NCBI GenBank assembly: GCA_027493625.1
Contig: JAOSKM010000002.1
Span: forward strand, 868,001-932,000
DNA length: 64,000 bases
From: Planctomycetota bacterium
GTDB lineage: Bacteria; Planctomycetota; UBA8742; UBA2392
Reading direction: 5' to 3'
The notes beneath the pieces were generated by a model, which saw only the letters and a list, made by a program, of their open reading frames with translations, did not search any database and was not told where the DNA came from. Position 1 is the first letter of the stretch, and every line of letters begins with the position of its first letter. Both the position numbers and the translations under genes were made by a program. This document shows positions 45,682 through 56,783 of this stretch, piece by piece.

Positions 45682-46683
45682 ATGTTCAAGTTCGTCACCC
45701 GCATGTTCAAAAAGAAGCCGGTCGAAGCAGAAGCCTATCAGCTCCCCAGCGACGACCCAGAGCTCAATCCCATCCTGGTTGAGGACGGCGACGAAATCCC
45801 GGCCGAGGAAGTGGTGATGCTGAACAGTCGCCTGCTCGCGCCCGTCAACCCGCTTGACCCGGCCGGCATGTCCGTGCGCACGCGCGCCGTCGTGGAAATG
45901 AAGAACGGCCTGACCGACCTGGGCCAGCACGTCCGCATGCTGGGCCAGCGCCTGCACGCCCAGAGCATGGGCCAGGCCAGGCTGATCGAGGCGCTTTCAA
46001 GCCTGCCCGCCACGCTGAAGGAAGTGCTGCCCAACATGGAAGAGCAGAACCGTGCGCTGGGCGCGCTCAAGCTCGCGCTGGATGAGCAGGCTGAGGCCAA
46101 CCGCACCTTCGTGGACGCGCTCAAGCCGCTGCCCCAGTTCGTGCAGGCGACTGCCAACCTGCCGGAGACCGTGAAGAAGCAGATGTGGGCGATCAACGAG
46201 CTCACCCGCCAGCTCGAAGACGGCAACAGCCAGGCACGCGAGCAGAGCGAACAGGTCAAGGTGATGGTCGAGACCCTGGTACAGGGCAGCGACGCCAAGG
46301 CCGCCGAGCTGAAGTCCGTGGTCGAGGAGATGAACAAGGTGCAGAAGGCGCAGCTCAAGCAGGCCGCGCTGGCGGTCAAGAGCAGCGAGCTGGCGCGCCG
46401 CAGCCAGCGCCGCCACCACACCGAGGTCGCCCGCACCCAGGAAAGCCGGCTGACCACCATGCAACAGGACCAGTCGCGCTACTTCAACCGCATCGAGGAG
46501 CACTTCAAGCGCAGCTCGCGCACGCAGTTTGCGCTGACCGGCGCCGCCATGGTGCTGGCGCTGGCGGCGATGGCCTTTGCCGTGCTGATGGCCACGGGCG
46601 TGATCGAGATGCCCAGGCACAGCCAGCCCACGGCCGACGCCACCGAGCGCAGCGTGGACCCGGACGCGATGGTATCGAAATAG
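45682..46683 (+). CDS. coiled-coil, C-terminally membrane-anchored protein of unknown function
   Basis: 333 residues. Residues 1-60 are acidic and low complexity (AEAYQLPSDDPELNPILVED), 65-280 form extended Ala/Gln/Glu coiled coil (LARRSQRRHHTEVARTQESR near its end), and one helix spans about 285-308 (ALTGAAMVLALAAMAFAVLM) before a short polar tail. The plan (long coiled coil, tail anchor) recalls methyl-accepting or tether proteins, but no domain is recognised. Monocistronic; two hairpins follow. Confidence 0.6.
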   Translation: MFKFVTRMFKKKPVEAEAYQLPSDDPELNPILVEDGDEIPAEEVVMLNSRLLAPVNPLDPAGMSVRTRAVVEMKNGLTDLGQHVRMLGQRLHAQSMGQARLIEALSSLPATLKEVLPNMEEQNRALGALKLALDEQAEANRTFVDALKPLPQFVQATANLPETVKKQMWAINELTRQLEDGNSQAREQSEQVKVMVETLVQGSDAKAAELKSVVEEMNKVQKAQLKQAALAVKSSELARRSQRRHHTEVARTQESRLTTMQQDQSRYFNRIEEHFKRSSRTQFALTGAAMVLALAAMAFAVLMATGVIEMPRHSQPTADATERSVDPDAMVSK

Positions 46684-46690
46684 CAGAGAG

Positions 46691-46763
46691 CCCCGAACGT
46701 CAGTTCGGGGCCCTCCAACAATCGTACGCAGATTCTGCAGGGCCCCGAGCTTTCGCTCGGGGC
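46691..46763. terminator. pair of convergent terminator hairpins
   Basis: CCCCGAAC-GTCA-GTTCGGGG (46691-46710) then GCCCCGAGC-TTTC-GCTCGGGGC (46742-46763), between the convergent coiled-coil and HgdB-like genes. The T tracts are short (CCTGTTT), so they could serve either strand. Confidence 0.7.
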
Positions 46764-46770
46764 TCCCTGT

Positions 46771-48606
<1,836 letters not shown>

Positions 48607-48623
48607 GACGGACTCCAAAATAG

Positions 48624-48732
48624 GTTTCAGGTTTCAGGTTCCAGGTTCCAGGTTTCAGGTTACAGGGGCGAGGTTGTGAGGGCGCCTACACGGCATTCCC
48701 TGACACCTGGCACCTGTAACCTGAAACCTGTC
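48624..48732. repeat. inverted array of 7-base CAGGTTT words
   Basis: AGGTTTCAGGTTTCAGGTTC and further units at 48625-48663 face CACCTGTAACCTGAAACCTG at 48710-48730. Lies in the 128-base gap between the HgdB-like gene and the PDZ/HEAT gene, inside one operon. Confidence 0.85.
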
Positions 48733-48734
48733 GT

Positions 48735-50042
48735 TCAGTCTTTCGGCGCGACTGCCACGCCGTTGATGCCGATCATTCCCGAGCCTAGCGTAAGGGTTAC
48801 GTCGCCTTCACCCCGGCGCAGCACCACCTGCACACTCTGGCCCGCGGGTACGTCCTGCTTGGCCTTGTTGATGTCCTCCAGCGTCTTTACGCGCACGCCG
48901 TTGTAGTGGGTCAGGATGTCGCCAACCTTGATGCCGGCCAGCGCGGCCTGGTACTCAGCAATCACCTGCGTGATCAGCACGCCGGCCACCGGCACGTTCT
49001 TCTGGTTCAGCGCCGCCTGGGCCGCTTCCTTCACGCGCGGGTCCGGGTCGTTCGCCGCGGCGTCCTCGATCGCCGCCCAGCCGGCCGGTGAATCCTTGCG
49101 CGCCAGCGCCATGACGGCGGCCTTGCGGGCCTCCGGGTTGTCGCTGTTGCTGGTGACATAGTCGGCGAGGTAGCGGGCGGTGCTGGGGTCGGCGATGTCG
49201 CGCAGGGCCTCAATGGCTGCCTGCGCCTCGTAGCCCTGGGCCTTGGAGAGCGCGTTGCCCGCCAGTTCGGCGCGTTTGCCCGCGTCCTCGCCGTTCCACC
49301 AGGGCAGGTTGTAAAGGCTGGCAATGCGGTAGGCGGGGTCAACGTCGGGGTTGGTCAGGCCGTACTCGACCATGCCGAAGGTGGTGACCAGCGAGGTGTA
49401 CTCCTGGAAGGTGAGGCCGAGCTCGCCGGGGCCCTGTCCCCAGGGATTGATGCCGAAATCCTCGGCGATCTTTTTCCAGGCCTCGATCGCCTTGTCGTAG
49501 GCCTTGGGGCCGAGCTTCTGCAGGTCCCACAGCGCCTGCATGGAGGCCTTCTTGTCCTTGCCGGTGAAGGCGGTGTTGAAGACGGTTTCCAGCTCGGCCA
49601 CGCGGGCGGCGATCTCCTCGTCGCTGAGGTGGCTGAGGATGCCGTTGTCTTCCAGCAGCCCTTCCAGCTTGTCGATGCGCGCGTCGTCCTGGCGCTTAGC
49701 CTCTTCGCTGTCGGACTTCAGCTTGTCGTACTTGTCTTTCCACTCGCGGGCGGCTTTGCCGTCGTCGGCCTTGGCGTCACGCCGCGCGAGTTCATTGGCC
49801 AGGTCGCGGTTGGCCTGCTCCAGTTCGCTGAGCCGCTTGCTTTCGGCGCCCAGGGCGTTGGCGGCGTCGTCGCGCTCGCGGGCGGCGTCGTCACGTTCGC
49901 GGGTGGCCTCGGTCAGGCGCTGCTGCAGCTTTGCCAGCTCTTCGGTGTCCGAGGACTGGGGGCTGAACAGCAGCATGCCGCCGATCCCGGCCGCGAGGCC
50001 GAGGATGGTGCCGAGAATGGATGCGTAGGTTGGCTTGTCCAT
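48735..50042 (-). CDS. membrane-anchored coiled-coil, HEAT-like and PDZ protein
   Basis: 435 residues. N-terminal helix (TYASILGTILGLAAGIGGML), coiled coil 35-120 (LTEATRERDDAARERDDAAN), an alpha-helical middle (residues 140-250), HEAT-like repeats (YLADYVTSNSDNPEARKAAV, AIEDAAANDPDPRVKEAAQA) and a C-terminal PDZ-like domain (VAGVLITQVIAEYQAALAGI then KVGDILTHYNGVRVKTLEDI). Likely a periplasmic scaffold. It lies between the two halves of an activase/dehydratase system, same strand, so a role in that system is possible but not shown. Confidence 0.68.
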   Translation of the reverse strand: MDKPTYASILGTILGLAAGIGGMLLFSPQSSDTEELAKLQQRLTEATRERDDAARERDDAANALGAESKRLSELEQANRDLANELARRDAKADDGKAAREWKDKYDKLKSDSEEAKRQDDARIDKLEGLLEDNGILSHLSDEEIAARVAELETVFNTAFTGKDKKASMQALWDLQKLGPKAYDKAIEAWKKIAEDFGINPWGQGPGELGLTFQEYTSLVTTFGMVEYGLTNPDVDPAYRIASLYNLPWWNGEDAGKRAELAGNALSKAQGYEAQAAIEALRDIADPSTARYLADYVTSNSDNPEARKAAVMALARKDSPAGWAAIEDAAANDPDPRVKEAAQAALNQKNVPVAGVLITQVIAEYQAALAGIKVGDILTHYNGVRVKTLEDINKAKQDVPAGQSVQVVLRRGEGDVTLTLGSGMIGINGVAVAPKD

Positions 50043-50070
50043 GTTACTCGTCTTTCACTTCACCCGTTGT

Positions 50071-50104
50071 GCCCTTCGGGCACTCCCCGGGCTTTCGGCC
50101 GGGG
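50071..50104 (-). terminator. hairpins after the activase gene
   Basis: GCCC-TTC-GGGC (50071-50081) and CCCCGGGC-TTTC-GGCCGGGG (50085-50104) directly after the stop at 50107, in the 64-base gap. Probably a partial terminator or mRNA-stabilising element inside the operon. Confidence 0.55.
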
Positions 50105-50106
50105 CT

Positions 50107-53100
50107 CTAGCTGCTTACCGCGGCCAGGGCCGGGTCCGACTTGTCTTGTTCCGTCTTCTGCTTCTCGATCAGTTCGCGCTTCTTGGCCTCCAGCTTTTCG
50201 CGCAGCTGCTGGGCCTTGGCCTTCTTGTCCTGCATGTCCTCGATGTAGCGCTTGAGGAAGTAGTCGATGGTCTCGGTGCGGATCTTGATCGCGCCGGTCG
50301 GCTTGTTCTCGTCGATGTCGTGGAAGGTGAAGTAGGGCGTGAGGCTCTCCGTCACGATCTCTTCCACGGCGCTGTAGATCGGCGCGTCGTGGCCGCACTT
50401 GAAGCTGGACAGGTCAAGGCCGATCAGGTTGGGGTGGCGCGCCACGTACTTGGCGGCCCACAGCTTCTGGGCGCTGTTGGTGCTGTAGGCGTTCTTCCAG
50501 ACGTCCATGATGGCCATGCCGTGGGGGATGCGCCCGGCACGGATGTCGGCGCCGAACACCTCTTCCAGGATGTCCTCGTCGATCGGCAGGCTGTCGAGGC
50601 TGAAGATCGGGTAGCCCATCATCTGCAGCTCTTCCACGATCTCGTGGTTCAGGCCCGGGTCGTTGTGGTACGGGCGCGCCAGCAGCACCACGCCCAGCTT
50701 GCCCTCGGCCTTCAGGCGCTCCAGCACTTCGCGGGCGGGCTTGCGCAGGAGCTCGTTCTTGAACTGGTCCATCGCCTTGTAGGCTTCCTGCACGGCGGCG
50801 CCGTTTTCTTCCTTGCTGATGCCAAGGTGGTGGTTGAAGAACTTAAAGAGCTGCTTCTCGGCCAGGGCCGGGCGGTACAGGTCGATCACCGGGTCCCAGT
50901 ACTCGATGCCCTGCTCTTTGAAGATGTCGCCTTCCTTGGTGAACGCGGCCTTCACCACCTCGGGCGTGGCGGTCACGGTGGGGCAGGCGCAGCTGTCCAG
51001 CATGTGGGTCAGGTCGGTCTGCAGGGTGTTCGGAATGGGGAAGAAGATCGCGTCCGGCTTCTTCTTGGCATAGACCAGGTCGTGCACGTGGGCCAGGCTG
51101 ACCTTGGCCGGGAAGCACTGGTCGATCGAGCCGCGGCGCGAACCCTTCTTGTACAGCTCTTCGTTGGTGTAGTCGGACCAGTAGATATTCTTGGGGTTGA
51201 TGCCGATCGCCTCGAAGTACGCGCTCCAGAACGGGCCGGTGTTGTACATGTTCAGCGCGCGCGGCATGCCCACCTTCAGCTCGCTGATGCGGGCGCGTTT
51301 CTCGAGCGCCTCTTTCACCCGCGGCAGGCGGATCTTCGACAGCAGGCCGCGCTTGTCTTCCTTCAGGGCGACCTTCGGGCTGTAGCTGGTGAAGGCCTTC
51401 TTCGCCGCGACATCAACGAAGTTGGGGTTGGCCTTCTTCTTGTCGTCCATCTTGCCCTTGATTTCGCGCATCTTGGCGACGTCTTCAACGGTGCCCTTCT
51501 CGCAGGTGGCGATGATGAAGCGGCGCTCGTCGCCGGCGGGCGTCTTGGTGTCAATGAACGTGCGAAGGCACTTGTTCTTGCAGAAGTAGCAGCGCGTCGA
51601 TTCGTCGCGCTTGCTGCTGTAGCCCAGGCCCAGCAGCGCGTCCATGCCGATGAAATGCGTGTGGCCGTGGCGCTGCGTGACGCGGATCGACTCGATCGCG
51701 CAGCCGATCGCGCCGCTTTCACCGCAGAACTTGTGCACGATCACTTCGGCGTCGGGCACCTTGCTCTTGATGAAATCGACCTGCGCCTTCACCGCCGCCA
51801 GGTTGCGCTGGGTGCCGCCCTGCAGCACGAACTTGCGCCCCAGCTTGGCCAGGTTCGGCTCCTGCACCACATACAGCCAGATGTTCTTGGGCAGCACGTG
51901 CGCGAGGCCGGCCATGATCTGGTCGGCGCTCCAGCCCAGCTGCTGGAAGTTGACGATGTCGCTTTCCATGAACACGGCGCAGCCGTAGCTGAACACCGGC
52001 AGACCCTTGGCCTGGAAGGCGATGTCGGCGAATTTCTCGACCGGGTGGCCGAAGCGCGAGCTGGTGCTCTGCAAGAAGTAGCCGTTGCCCGCGCTGCACT
52101 GGGTGTTGAGCTTGAAGTCCGACACGCGGCCGTTCTTCAGCATGATGACCTTGATGTCCTGGCCGCCGACGTCGACGATCACGTCCACGTTGTCATAGAA
52201 GTGCAGGGCGGCCTGGGTGTGGGCGACGGTCTCGACCAGCGCGACGTCGGCCCCGATGGTGTCCTTCAGGATGTCCTTGGCGTAGCCGGTGGTGCCAACG
52301 CCCATGATCTTCAGCGTCGCGCCCTGGGACTCGATCGAGTCGCGGAGGCCCGCCAGCACTTCCTTGGTGTCCTCGATCGGGTTGCCCTTGCTCAGCTGGT
52401 AGAACGCGCCGATCAGCTTGGCGTCGCGGTTCAGCAGCACGGCCTTGGTGCTGGTGCTGCCGCCGTCGATGCCGATCCAGCCCTCGACCACTTCGCCCGG
52501 CTTGAACTCAGGGAACTCGTGCCTGGGGATGGTGTACTGCTGCTTGAACTCTGCCAGCTCTTCGGGCGACTTGCTGAGACTCTTGGCGGCGCCGCCGGCC
52601 GCGCGCATGCTGTCGCGGCCGTGGGCCACGAACTCGCGCAGCGCCTCAAGGCCGGTGAAGCGGGCGACCTCGGGGTCTTCACTCTTGCCGTACAGCACGG
52701 CGCCGATGGCCGCGAAGTACTGGGCGTTGTCGGGCACCACGATCAGCTTGTTGGGGTCTTTGTCTTCGGGCAGCGGGAACTTGCGCTCTTCCCAGACCTT
52801 CATGATGTTGTGGCGCCAGGCCTCCTGCATGGCGGGGATGAAGGTGTTGGGGCCGCCCAGCAGCAGGCACACCGGGCGCAGCGTGTTGCCGCGCGTGAGC
52901 ACGGACAGGTTCTGCTGCACGATTGCCTCGAACAGGCTGGCCATCAGCTCGGTGGGAGGCACGCCCTGCTTCTGCAGGCCGTTGATGTCGGTCTCGGCGA
53001 ACACGCCGCACTTGCCGGCCACGGGGTGCAGCTTGACGCCGTGGTAGCTGAGCTTGATCAGCTCCTCGATCGGAAGCTTGACCTTGGCGTTGATCTTGTC

Positions 53101-53544
53101 GATCACCGCGCCGGTGCCGCCCGCGCACTTGTCGTTCATCGACGGGATCTTGCGCTTGCCGCCGTTGGGGTCGTCCTTCCAGATGATGATCTTGGCGTCC
53201 TGGCCGCCAAGCTCGATCACGCTGCCGGCGGTGGGATAGAATACTTCCACGGCCAGGCTGACGGCGTTCACTTCCTGCACGAACTTGGCGCCGAACAGCG
53301 CGGCCAGGCTGCCGCCGCCGCTGCCGGTGATGAAGATGCGGATCTTTTCCTTGGGCAGCGGGAAGGCCGCGGTGATTTCACCCAGGAACTCGAGCACCTT
53401 TTCAGGCTGCTTGGTTTCGTGACGGCGGTAGTCGGACCACAGGATTTCGTTGGTCTCAGGGTGCATCACCACGGCCTTGACCGTGGTGCTGCCGACGTCG
53501 AGGCCGACAATGACTTCAGCCGGGAGCTGCTTCTGCGTGGACAT
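50107..53544 (-). CDS. tandem BcrAD/BadFG-type ATPase activase fused to DUF2229 domain
   Basis: 1145 residues. Two ASKHA ATPase modules: the first has VIVGLDVGSTTVKAVVMHPE, FITGSGGGSLAALFGAKFV and DKCAGGTGAVIDKINAKV; the second has WIGIDGGSTSTKAVLLNRDA, KIMGVGTTGYAKDILKDTIG and NTQCSAGNGYFLQSTSSRFG. Both keep the Cys that bridges a [4Fe-4S] cluster between activase subunits (DKCAGG, NTQCSAG). A middle region with CYFCKNKCLRTF and a DUF2229 domain (RISELKVGMPRALNMYNTGP, CFPAKVSLAHVHDL, SCACPTVTATPE) follow, then a Lys/Glu-rich tail. In many bacteria this is fused with the HgdB-like part into one chain of about 1400 residues; here the partner is the separate gene at 46771. It drives ATP-dependent low-potential electron transfer. 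Its ATG overlaps the rrf2 stop by one base. Confidence 0.85.
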   Translation of the reverse strand: MSTQKQLPAEVIVGLDVGSTTVKAVVMHPETNEILWSDYRRHETKQPEKVLEFLGEITAAFPLPKEKIRIFITGSGGGSLAALFGAKFVQEVNAVSLAVEVFYPTAGSVIELGGQDAKIIIWKDDPNGGKRKIPSMNDKCAGGTGAVIDKINAKVKLPIEELIKLSYHGVKLHPVAGKCGVFAETDINGLQKQGVPPTELMASLFEAIVQQNLSVLTRGNTLRPVCLLLGGPNTFIPAMQEAWRHNIMKVWEERKFPLPEDKDPNKLIVVPDNAQYFAAIGAVLYGKSEDPEVARFTGLEALREFVAHGRDSMRAAGGAAKSLSKSPEELAEFKQQYTIPRHEFPEFKPGEVVEGWIGIDGGSTSTKAVLLNRDAKLIGAFYQLSKGNPIEDTKEVLAGLRDSIESQGATLKIMGVGTTGYAKDILKDTIGADVALVETVAHTQAALHFYDNVDVIVDVGGQDIKVIMLKNGRVSDFKLNTQCSAGNGYFLQSTSSRFGHPVEKFADIAFQAKGLPVFSYGCAVFMESDIVNFQQLGWSADQIMAGLAHVLPKNIWLYVVQEPNLAKLGRKFVLQGGTQRNLAAVKAQVDFIKSKVPDAEVIVHKFCGESGAIGCAIESIRVTQRHGHTHFIGMDALLGLGYSSKRDESTRCYFCKNKCLRTFIDTKTPAGDERRFIIATCEKGTVEDVAKMREIKGKMDDKKKANPNFVDVAAKKAFTSYSPKVALKEDKRGLLSKIRLPRVKEALEKRARISELKVGMPRALNMYNTGPFWSAYFEAIGINPKNIYWSDYTNEELYKKGSRRGSIDQCFPAKVSLAHVHDLVYAKKKPDAIFFPIPNTLQTDLTHMLDSCACPTVTATPEVVKAAFTKEGDIFKEQGIEYWDPVIDLYRPALAEKQLFKFFNHHLGISKEENGAAVQEAYKAMDQFKNELLRKPAREVLERLKAEGKLGVVLLARPYHNDPGLNHEIVEELQMMGYPIFSLDSLPIDEDILEEVFGADIRAGRIPHGMAIMDVWKNAYSTNSAQKLWAAKYVARHPNLIGLDLSSFKCGHDAPIYSAVEEIVTESLTPYFTFHDIDENKPTGAIKIRTETIDYFLKRYIEDMQDKKAKAQQLREKLEAKKRELIEKQKTEQDKSDPALAAVSS

Positions 53545-53993
53545 CAGTTCGCCTTTCCGGTAGCGACTGCGTGCAGGTTGAATTCAGGAAGTGTGGCGCG
53601 GTGGTCGCGCAGGTCAGCGAGCGACAGCTGCTCGAGGTACTCGGCGATGCCGCGGCCGAAGCCCTTCAACACCATCTGGAACGCGCACTTGCCGTGCAGG
53701 TCACAGTCGCAGCCGTCCTCGACGCAGCGGAACACGCAGATGTCACGGTCCGAAGCCGCCAGCACGCTGCCGACCGAGATGCTCTCCGGCGCGCGGGCCA
53801 AGGTGTAGCCGCCGGCCGGGCCGGCCTGCGATGCAACGATGTGCGCGCCGACGAGCTTGCGCATGATCTGGGCGCAGACGGATTCGGGGATGTGCTGCGA
53901 TTCGCTGATCTCGCGCAGGCGCACGCGCCCGGCGCGGCTTGCCAGGTAGAGGACAGCCCTGAGCCCGTAGTCCGACTTGGAGGTAATGATCAT
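53544..53993 (-). CDS. Rrf2-family Fe-S transcriptional regulator
   Basis: 149 residues from the ATG at 53993. Winged helix (MIITSKSDYGLRAVLYLASR through YTLARAPESISVG) with typical Rrf2 'YGLRA' and 'GPAGGYTLA' phrases. Cysteines at about 86, 90, 95, 97 and 103 (DICVFRCVEDGCDCDLHGKC) are well placed to hold an Fe-S cluster as in IscR/RsrR/NsrR, so the protein may sense Fe-S status, redox or NO. It leads the activase/dehydratase operon (stop and next start share one base) and probably regulates it. Direct repeats of TTCGGTCA lie just upstream. Confidence 0.9.
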   Translation of the reverse strand: MIITSKSDYGLRAVLYLASRAGRVRLREISESQHIPESVCAQIMRKLVGAHIVASQAGPAGGYTLARAPESISVGSVLAASDRDICVFRCVEDGCDCDLHGKCAFQMVLKGFGRGIAEYLEQLSLADLRDHRATLPEFNLHAVATGKAN

Positions 53994-54012
53994 GTGAACA
54001 CCCCGCCAAAAG

Positions 54013-54040
54013 TGACCGAACAGGTGTGACATTGACCGAA
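54013..54040 (-). promoter_or_regulatory. candidate operator: two direct TTCGGTCA boxes
   Basis: TGACCGAA (minus TTCGGTCA) at 54013-54020 and 54033-54040, exactly 20 bases apart, about two helical turns, 20-47 bases upstream of the rrf2 start. Position suits autoregulation. Unlike the usual inverted Rrf2 site, hence only a candidate. Confidence 0.45.
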
Positions 54041-54255
54041 TTGGTCGCGTTCGCTGGCGCAGAAAGTATTGCGCAAGTATGTATCGAGCAAGCCCGAAAT
54101 GACGGGCTTGGCGGGTGCGGTGTGCGTGAGGTCGCCGAGAAAAGGACCGGCCGTGTCCACAATGGGCAGGGCGGTTCAAGGCGGCAATCTGCGGACCACG
54201 TTTGATAAGGCCCGTATGCAGATCGCACGAATTGCAGGGTGGTTGAGCAGGCGCG

Positions 54256-54289
54256 TACATAACGCCGTTATAAATAACGGCGTTATGTA
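54256..54289. repeat. perfect 34-base palindrome
   Basis: TACATAACGCCGTTAT - AA - ATAACGGCGTTATGTA, arms of 16 bases without mismatch, followed by an A/T-rich stretch (AAAAATTTTTTGG at 54305). Lies in the 442-base divergent gap (53994-54435) between rrf2 and the secreted protein gene; the remainder of that gap shows nothing I can name. Confidence 0.9.
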
Positions 54290-54435
54290 ATCAAGAGCCA
54301 TCAAAAATTTTTTGGCGGTGTGTGTCGGTAAAGTGTTTCGGTAGTCCAGCAGAAAGAAAGCGATACCGCAGATCGTGCTTGCGTCACTCAGCGCGCTACA
54401 TAAAATTCATAGATATCAAAAATGAATGGGGGGTT

Positions 54436-56750
54436 ATGGAAAAAGTAATGAGGAAACTGTGCACCCTGTCGGCCGCGATGCTTGTGGCGATACTGTTGGC
54501 TCACGCGCCTGTTTCGGCCGTCGAGGAGCCGAGTATCGTCATCTCCATCACACCCGCAGCTGACCCCATTGAAGCAACTGTTGGAGAAGAACTGCAGATT
54601 CGCTTCAACATCAACGTGTCGGATGGTGAAGGGAACCCCGCCACCTTGCCCGAGGCCATCGACATTGACGCGGATTTGGCCGGCGCGAGCGATGCCGATT
54701 CCGGCCTGACCAGCCTGGCGGCGAGCGACGTGTTTCACCTGCCCGCCGGTTTCACCGGCGGTACACGCACCTTGATTACGGTGGTTGGCGGTGAGGTGCC
54801 GGTCCGGCCGGTCACGCTGACGACGTCCACTTCGTTCCTTACAGTCGCGCCCGGAGTGCAAATCAACGCCGGCGAAACCGCTGCTATCCAGGTGCGGACA
54901 AAGCCGGGCGAGTTGGACGGTGCATTCGACTTCTGCATCGCGCCCGGCCGCGGCGAGCGCGGGTCTGATCCGCTGCTTTTCAGCGACTTCAAGCGTGTGC
55001 TGGTGGTGGCGCACGTAACAGGCGCGGGCCTGCCTTCGGCAACGATTCTCGCGGGTGTTCAAATCTCGGTCGTCGAACTTGTGGAGGATAAAACGACAGG
55101 CCGGATCGTCGAGGTTGATCAGGACGACATCGCCCTGTCGGAGGCCCTGAACACAAAGGCCGTGGACGCCGACAACGACGGTTTCGCGGAGGGCGTAACG
55201 GCCGTGCTACGGCTGGAGGCTGCCGATCCGGTAGTGGTCGCCGTTAACGTTGCGCGGACGTATCGCCTGCGCATTCGGCACACGGACGGGATCAACACGG
55301 AGCTTCTCGGGCAGCAGGACTTCGATGTAGCGCGCCGCGAGCGAACCAGCGTGCCCGACGTGGCGATCGTCGGCGACGACGGTTCGTTCGCCGCGCGTTT
55401 CATGCGCCGCCAGTCCAGGGCCTTTGCCCCGGCCCTGCAAGTATTGAGGAACGGCGTTGCTTTGAACGCGGCGGCGCGGGCGACGCTGACGCTTCAGCCC
55501 GAGGGCGGCAACGCCGTGCCCGACGAAGAAACCGGACTGTTCGACCTGGAATGGCGGGTGGAGGTGAACTGGCAGCGGCTTCAGCGGCTGGTTCCGTGGC
55601 AACCGGAGGACACATTCACGATTCGCGCCAGCATGCCGGGCGCGGGGAACTACGCCGAAGTGACGCACTTGGTGGCGTTCGACGGCGTGGACGCCACGGT
55701 GTTCCGCACACCGCAGTCGCTGATTGACAAGGAGTACGATGGCGACGTCACGGAGAAGGACCACGTGGACGCGCTGGTCGAGGCGCTGAAGGCCGCAGGT
55801 GTGAGGGCCCGGGAGAACCCGGACCGGCTGGAGGTGCCCACAGTGGCCTCCGATCCGGATGAACTCGGACCGAATTGGGATCGAGTCCGGCGAGCGCTCA
55901 AGGCGATCAAAGACGCCGTGAAGGCCTACAAGACCGCCCCCGCATCAAGGACGGTATGGACTGCCTTGCCGGACAGAAAGAGTGGAACATCGACATCACA
56001 ATCCAGTGCCCGGTCGTGGACGCAAACGGAAACCCTGTGACCGACGAGAACGGCAATCCGAAAATGAAGGACGTCAAACTCAAGATCGTCTTCAACCCCA
56101 ATCACACGGCCACGGGCGACGGTGAGTCCGCCAAAGGCAGCGACAAGGGAGAGGCGTGCACGTTGCTGATCGTGATCGGCCAGTGCGGCAAGTATGTCGG
56201 CAACAAACCGGGGAACGGCGGCAAGGCGGAAGCCGAGGTCAAAGGCAAGGGCAGCATTGGCATCGCCGTGGGCGGTGACGGCCCGGGAAAGAACGATCCA
56301 AACGTTGGCGACGACGGGGGCAACGGCGGTGACGCCAAGGTTACGGCGGGCAAAACCAAGGGCGTGCCCGGGCCGGGGCCGACGGGCATTGCAATTGGCG
56401 GCAATGGCGGAGATACGGCAGGCCAGAACGCCAAACCGGGCGACGGTGGAAACGCGGAAGGCAAGGGCGCTGGCGGCGGTGATGGCGACGTGGTCGCCCA
56501 AGGCGGCGATTCCGGCAACGGCAAGATTCCACCATCCGGCGCGGAGTTCAAGGGCGGCAAGGCCAAAGTGGAGAACGAAGATTCGATTGCCCCGGACGGT
56601 GCGAAGGCCGGAAAAAAGGAAACTGGTACAGTTAAAACGAAGGGGCGAGCGGGGAAATGCACGGGCGGAACAGCGAGAGCTGAAGACGGTGACACGCCCG
56701 ACAGCGCGGACGGGACCTTCAAGCCGGACAACCCTGTTACCGGCGACTGA
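54436..56750 (+). CDS. secreted beta-rich protein with C-terminal glycine-rich repeats (one frameshift)
   Basis: About 771 residues after adding one C to the run at 55937-55941, which joins AIKDAVKAYKTAPRIKDGMD. ATG at 54436 or 54448; both give a signal peptide (MRKLCTLSAAMLVAILLAHA). Residues 30-480 are beta-rich and acidic, like bacterial Ig or choice-of-anchor modules (FRTPQSLIDKEYDGDVTEKD, VEEPSIVISITP), without a recognised domain. The last 200 residues, after a calcium-like DANGNPVTDENGNPK turn, are Gly/Asn/Asp-rich with repeating phrases (GIAVGGDG, GGNGGDAK, GIAIGGNGG, GDGGNAEGKG), similar in style to PGRS or RTX-like tails, with Cys near both ends. Probably an extracellular or envelope protein. 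Codons near the 5' gap are unusually AT-rich. Confidence 0.6.
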
Positions 56751-56783
56751 TGCGGAGGCGGTGCTTCCGGATCCCCGGAGGAT

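Noticed and set aside
48624-48732. Possible CRISPR array of CAGGTTT repeats
   Set aside because: Words are 7 bases with no spacers and are followed by an inverted copy; no cas genes.
50035-53808. A 1257-codon plus-strand frame opposite the activase gene
   Set aside because: Shadow of the activase coding bias; no domain recognised, while the minus strand has clear ATPase motifs.
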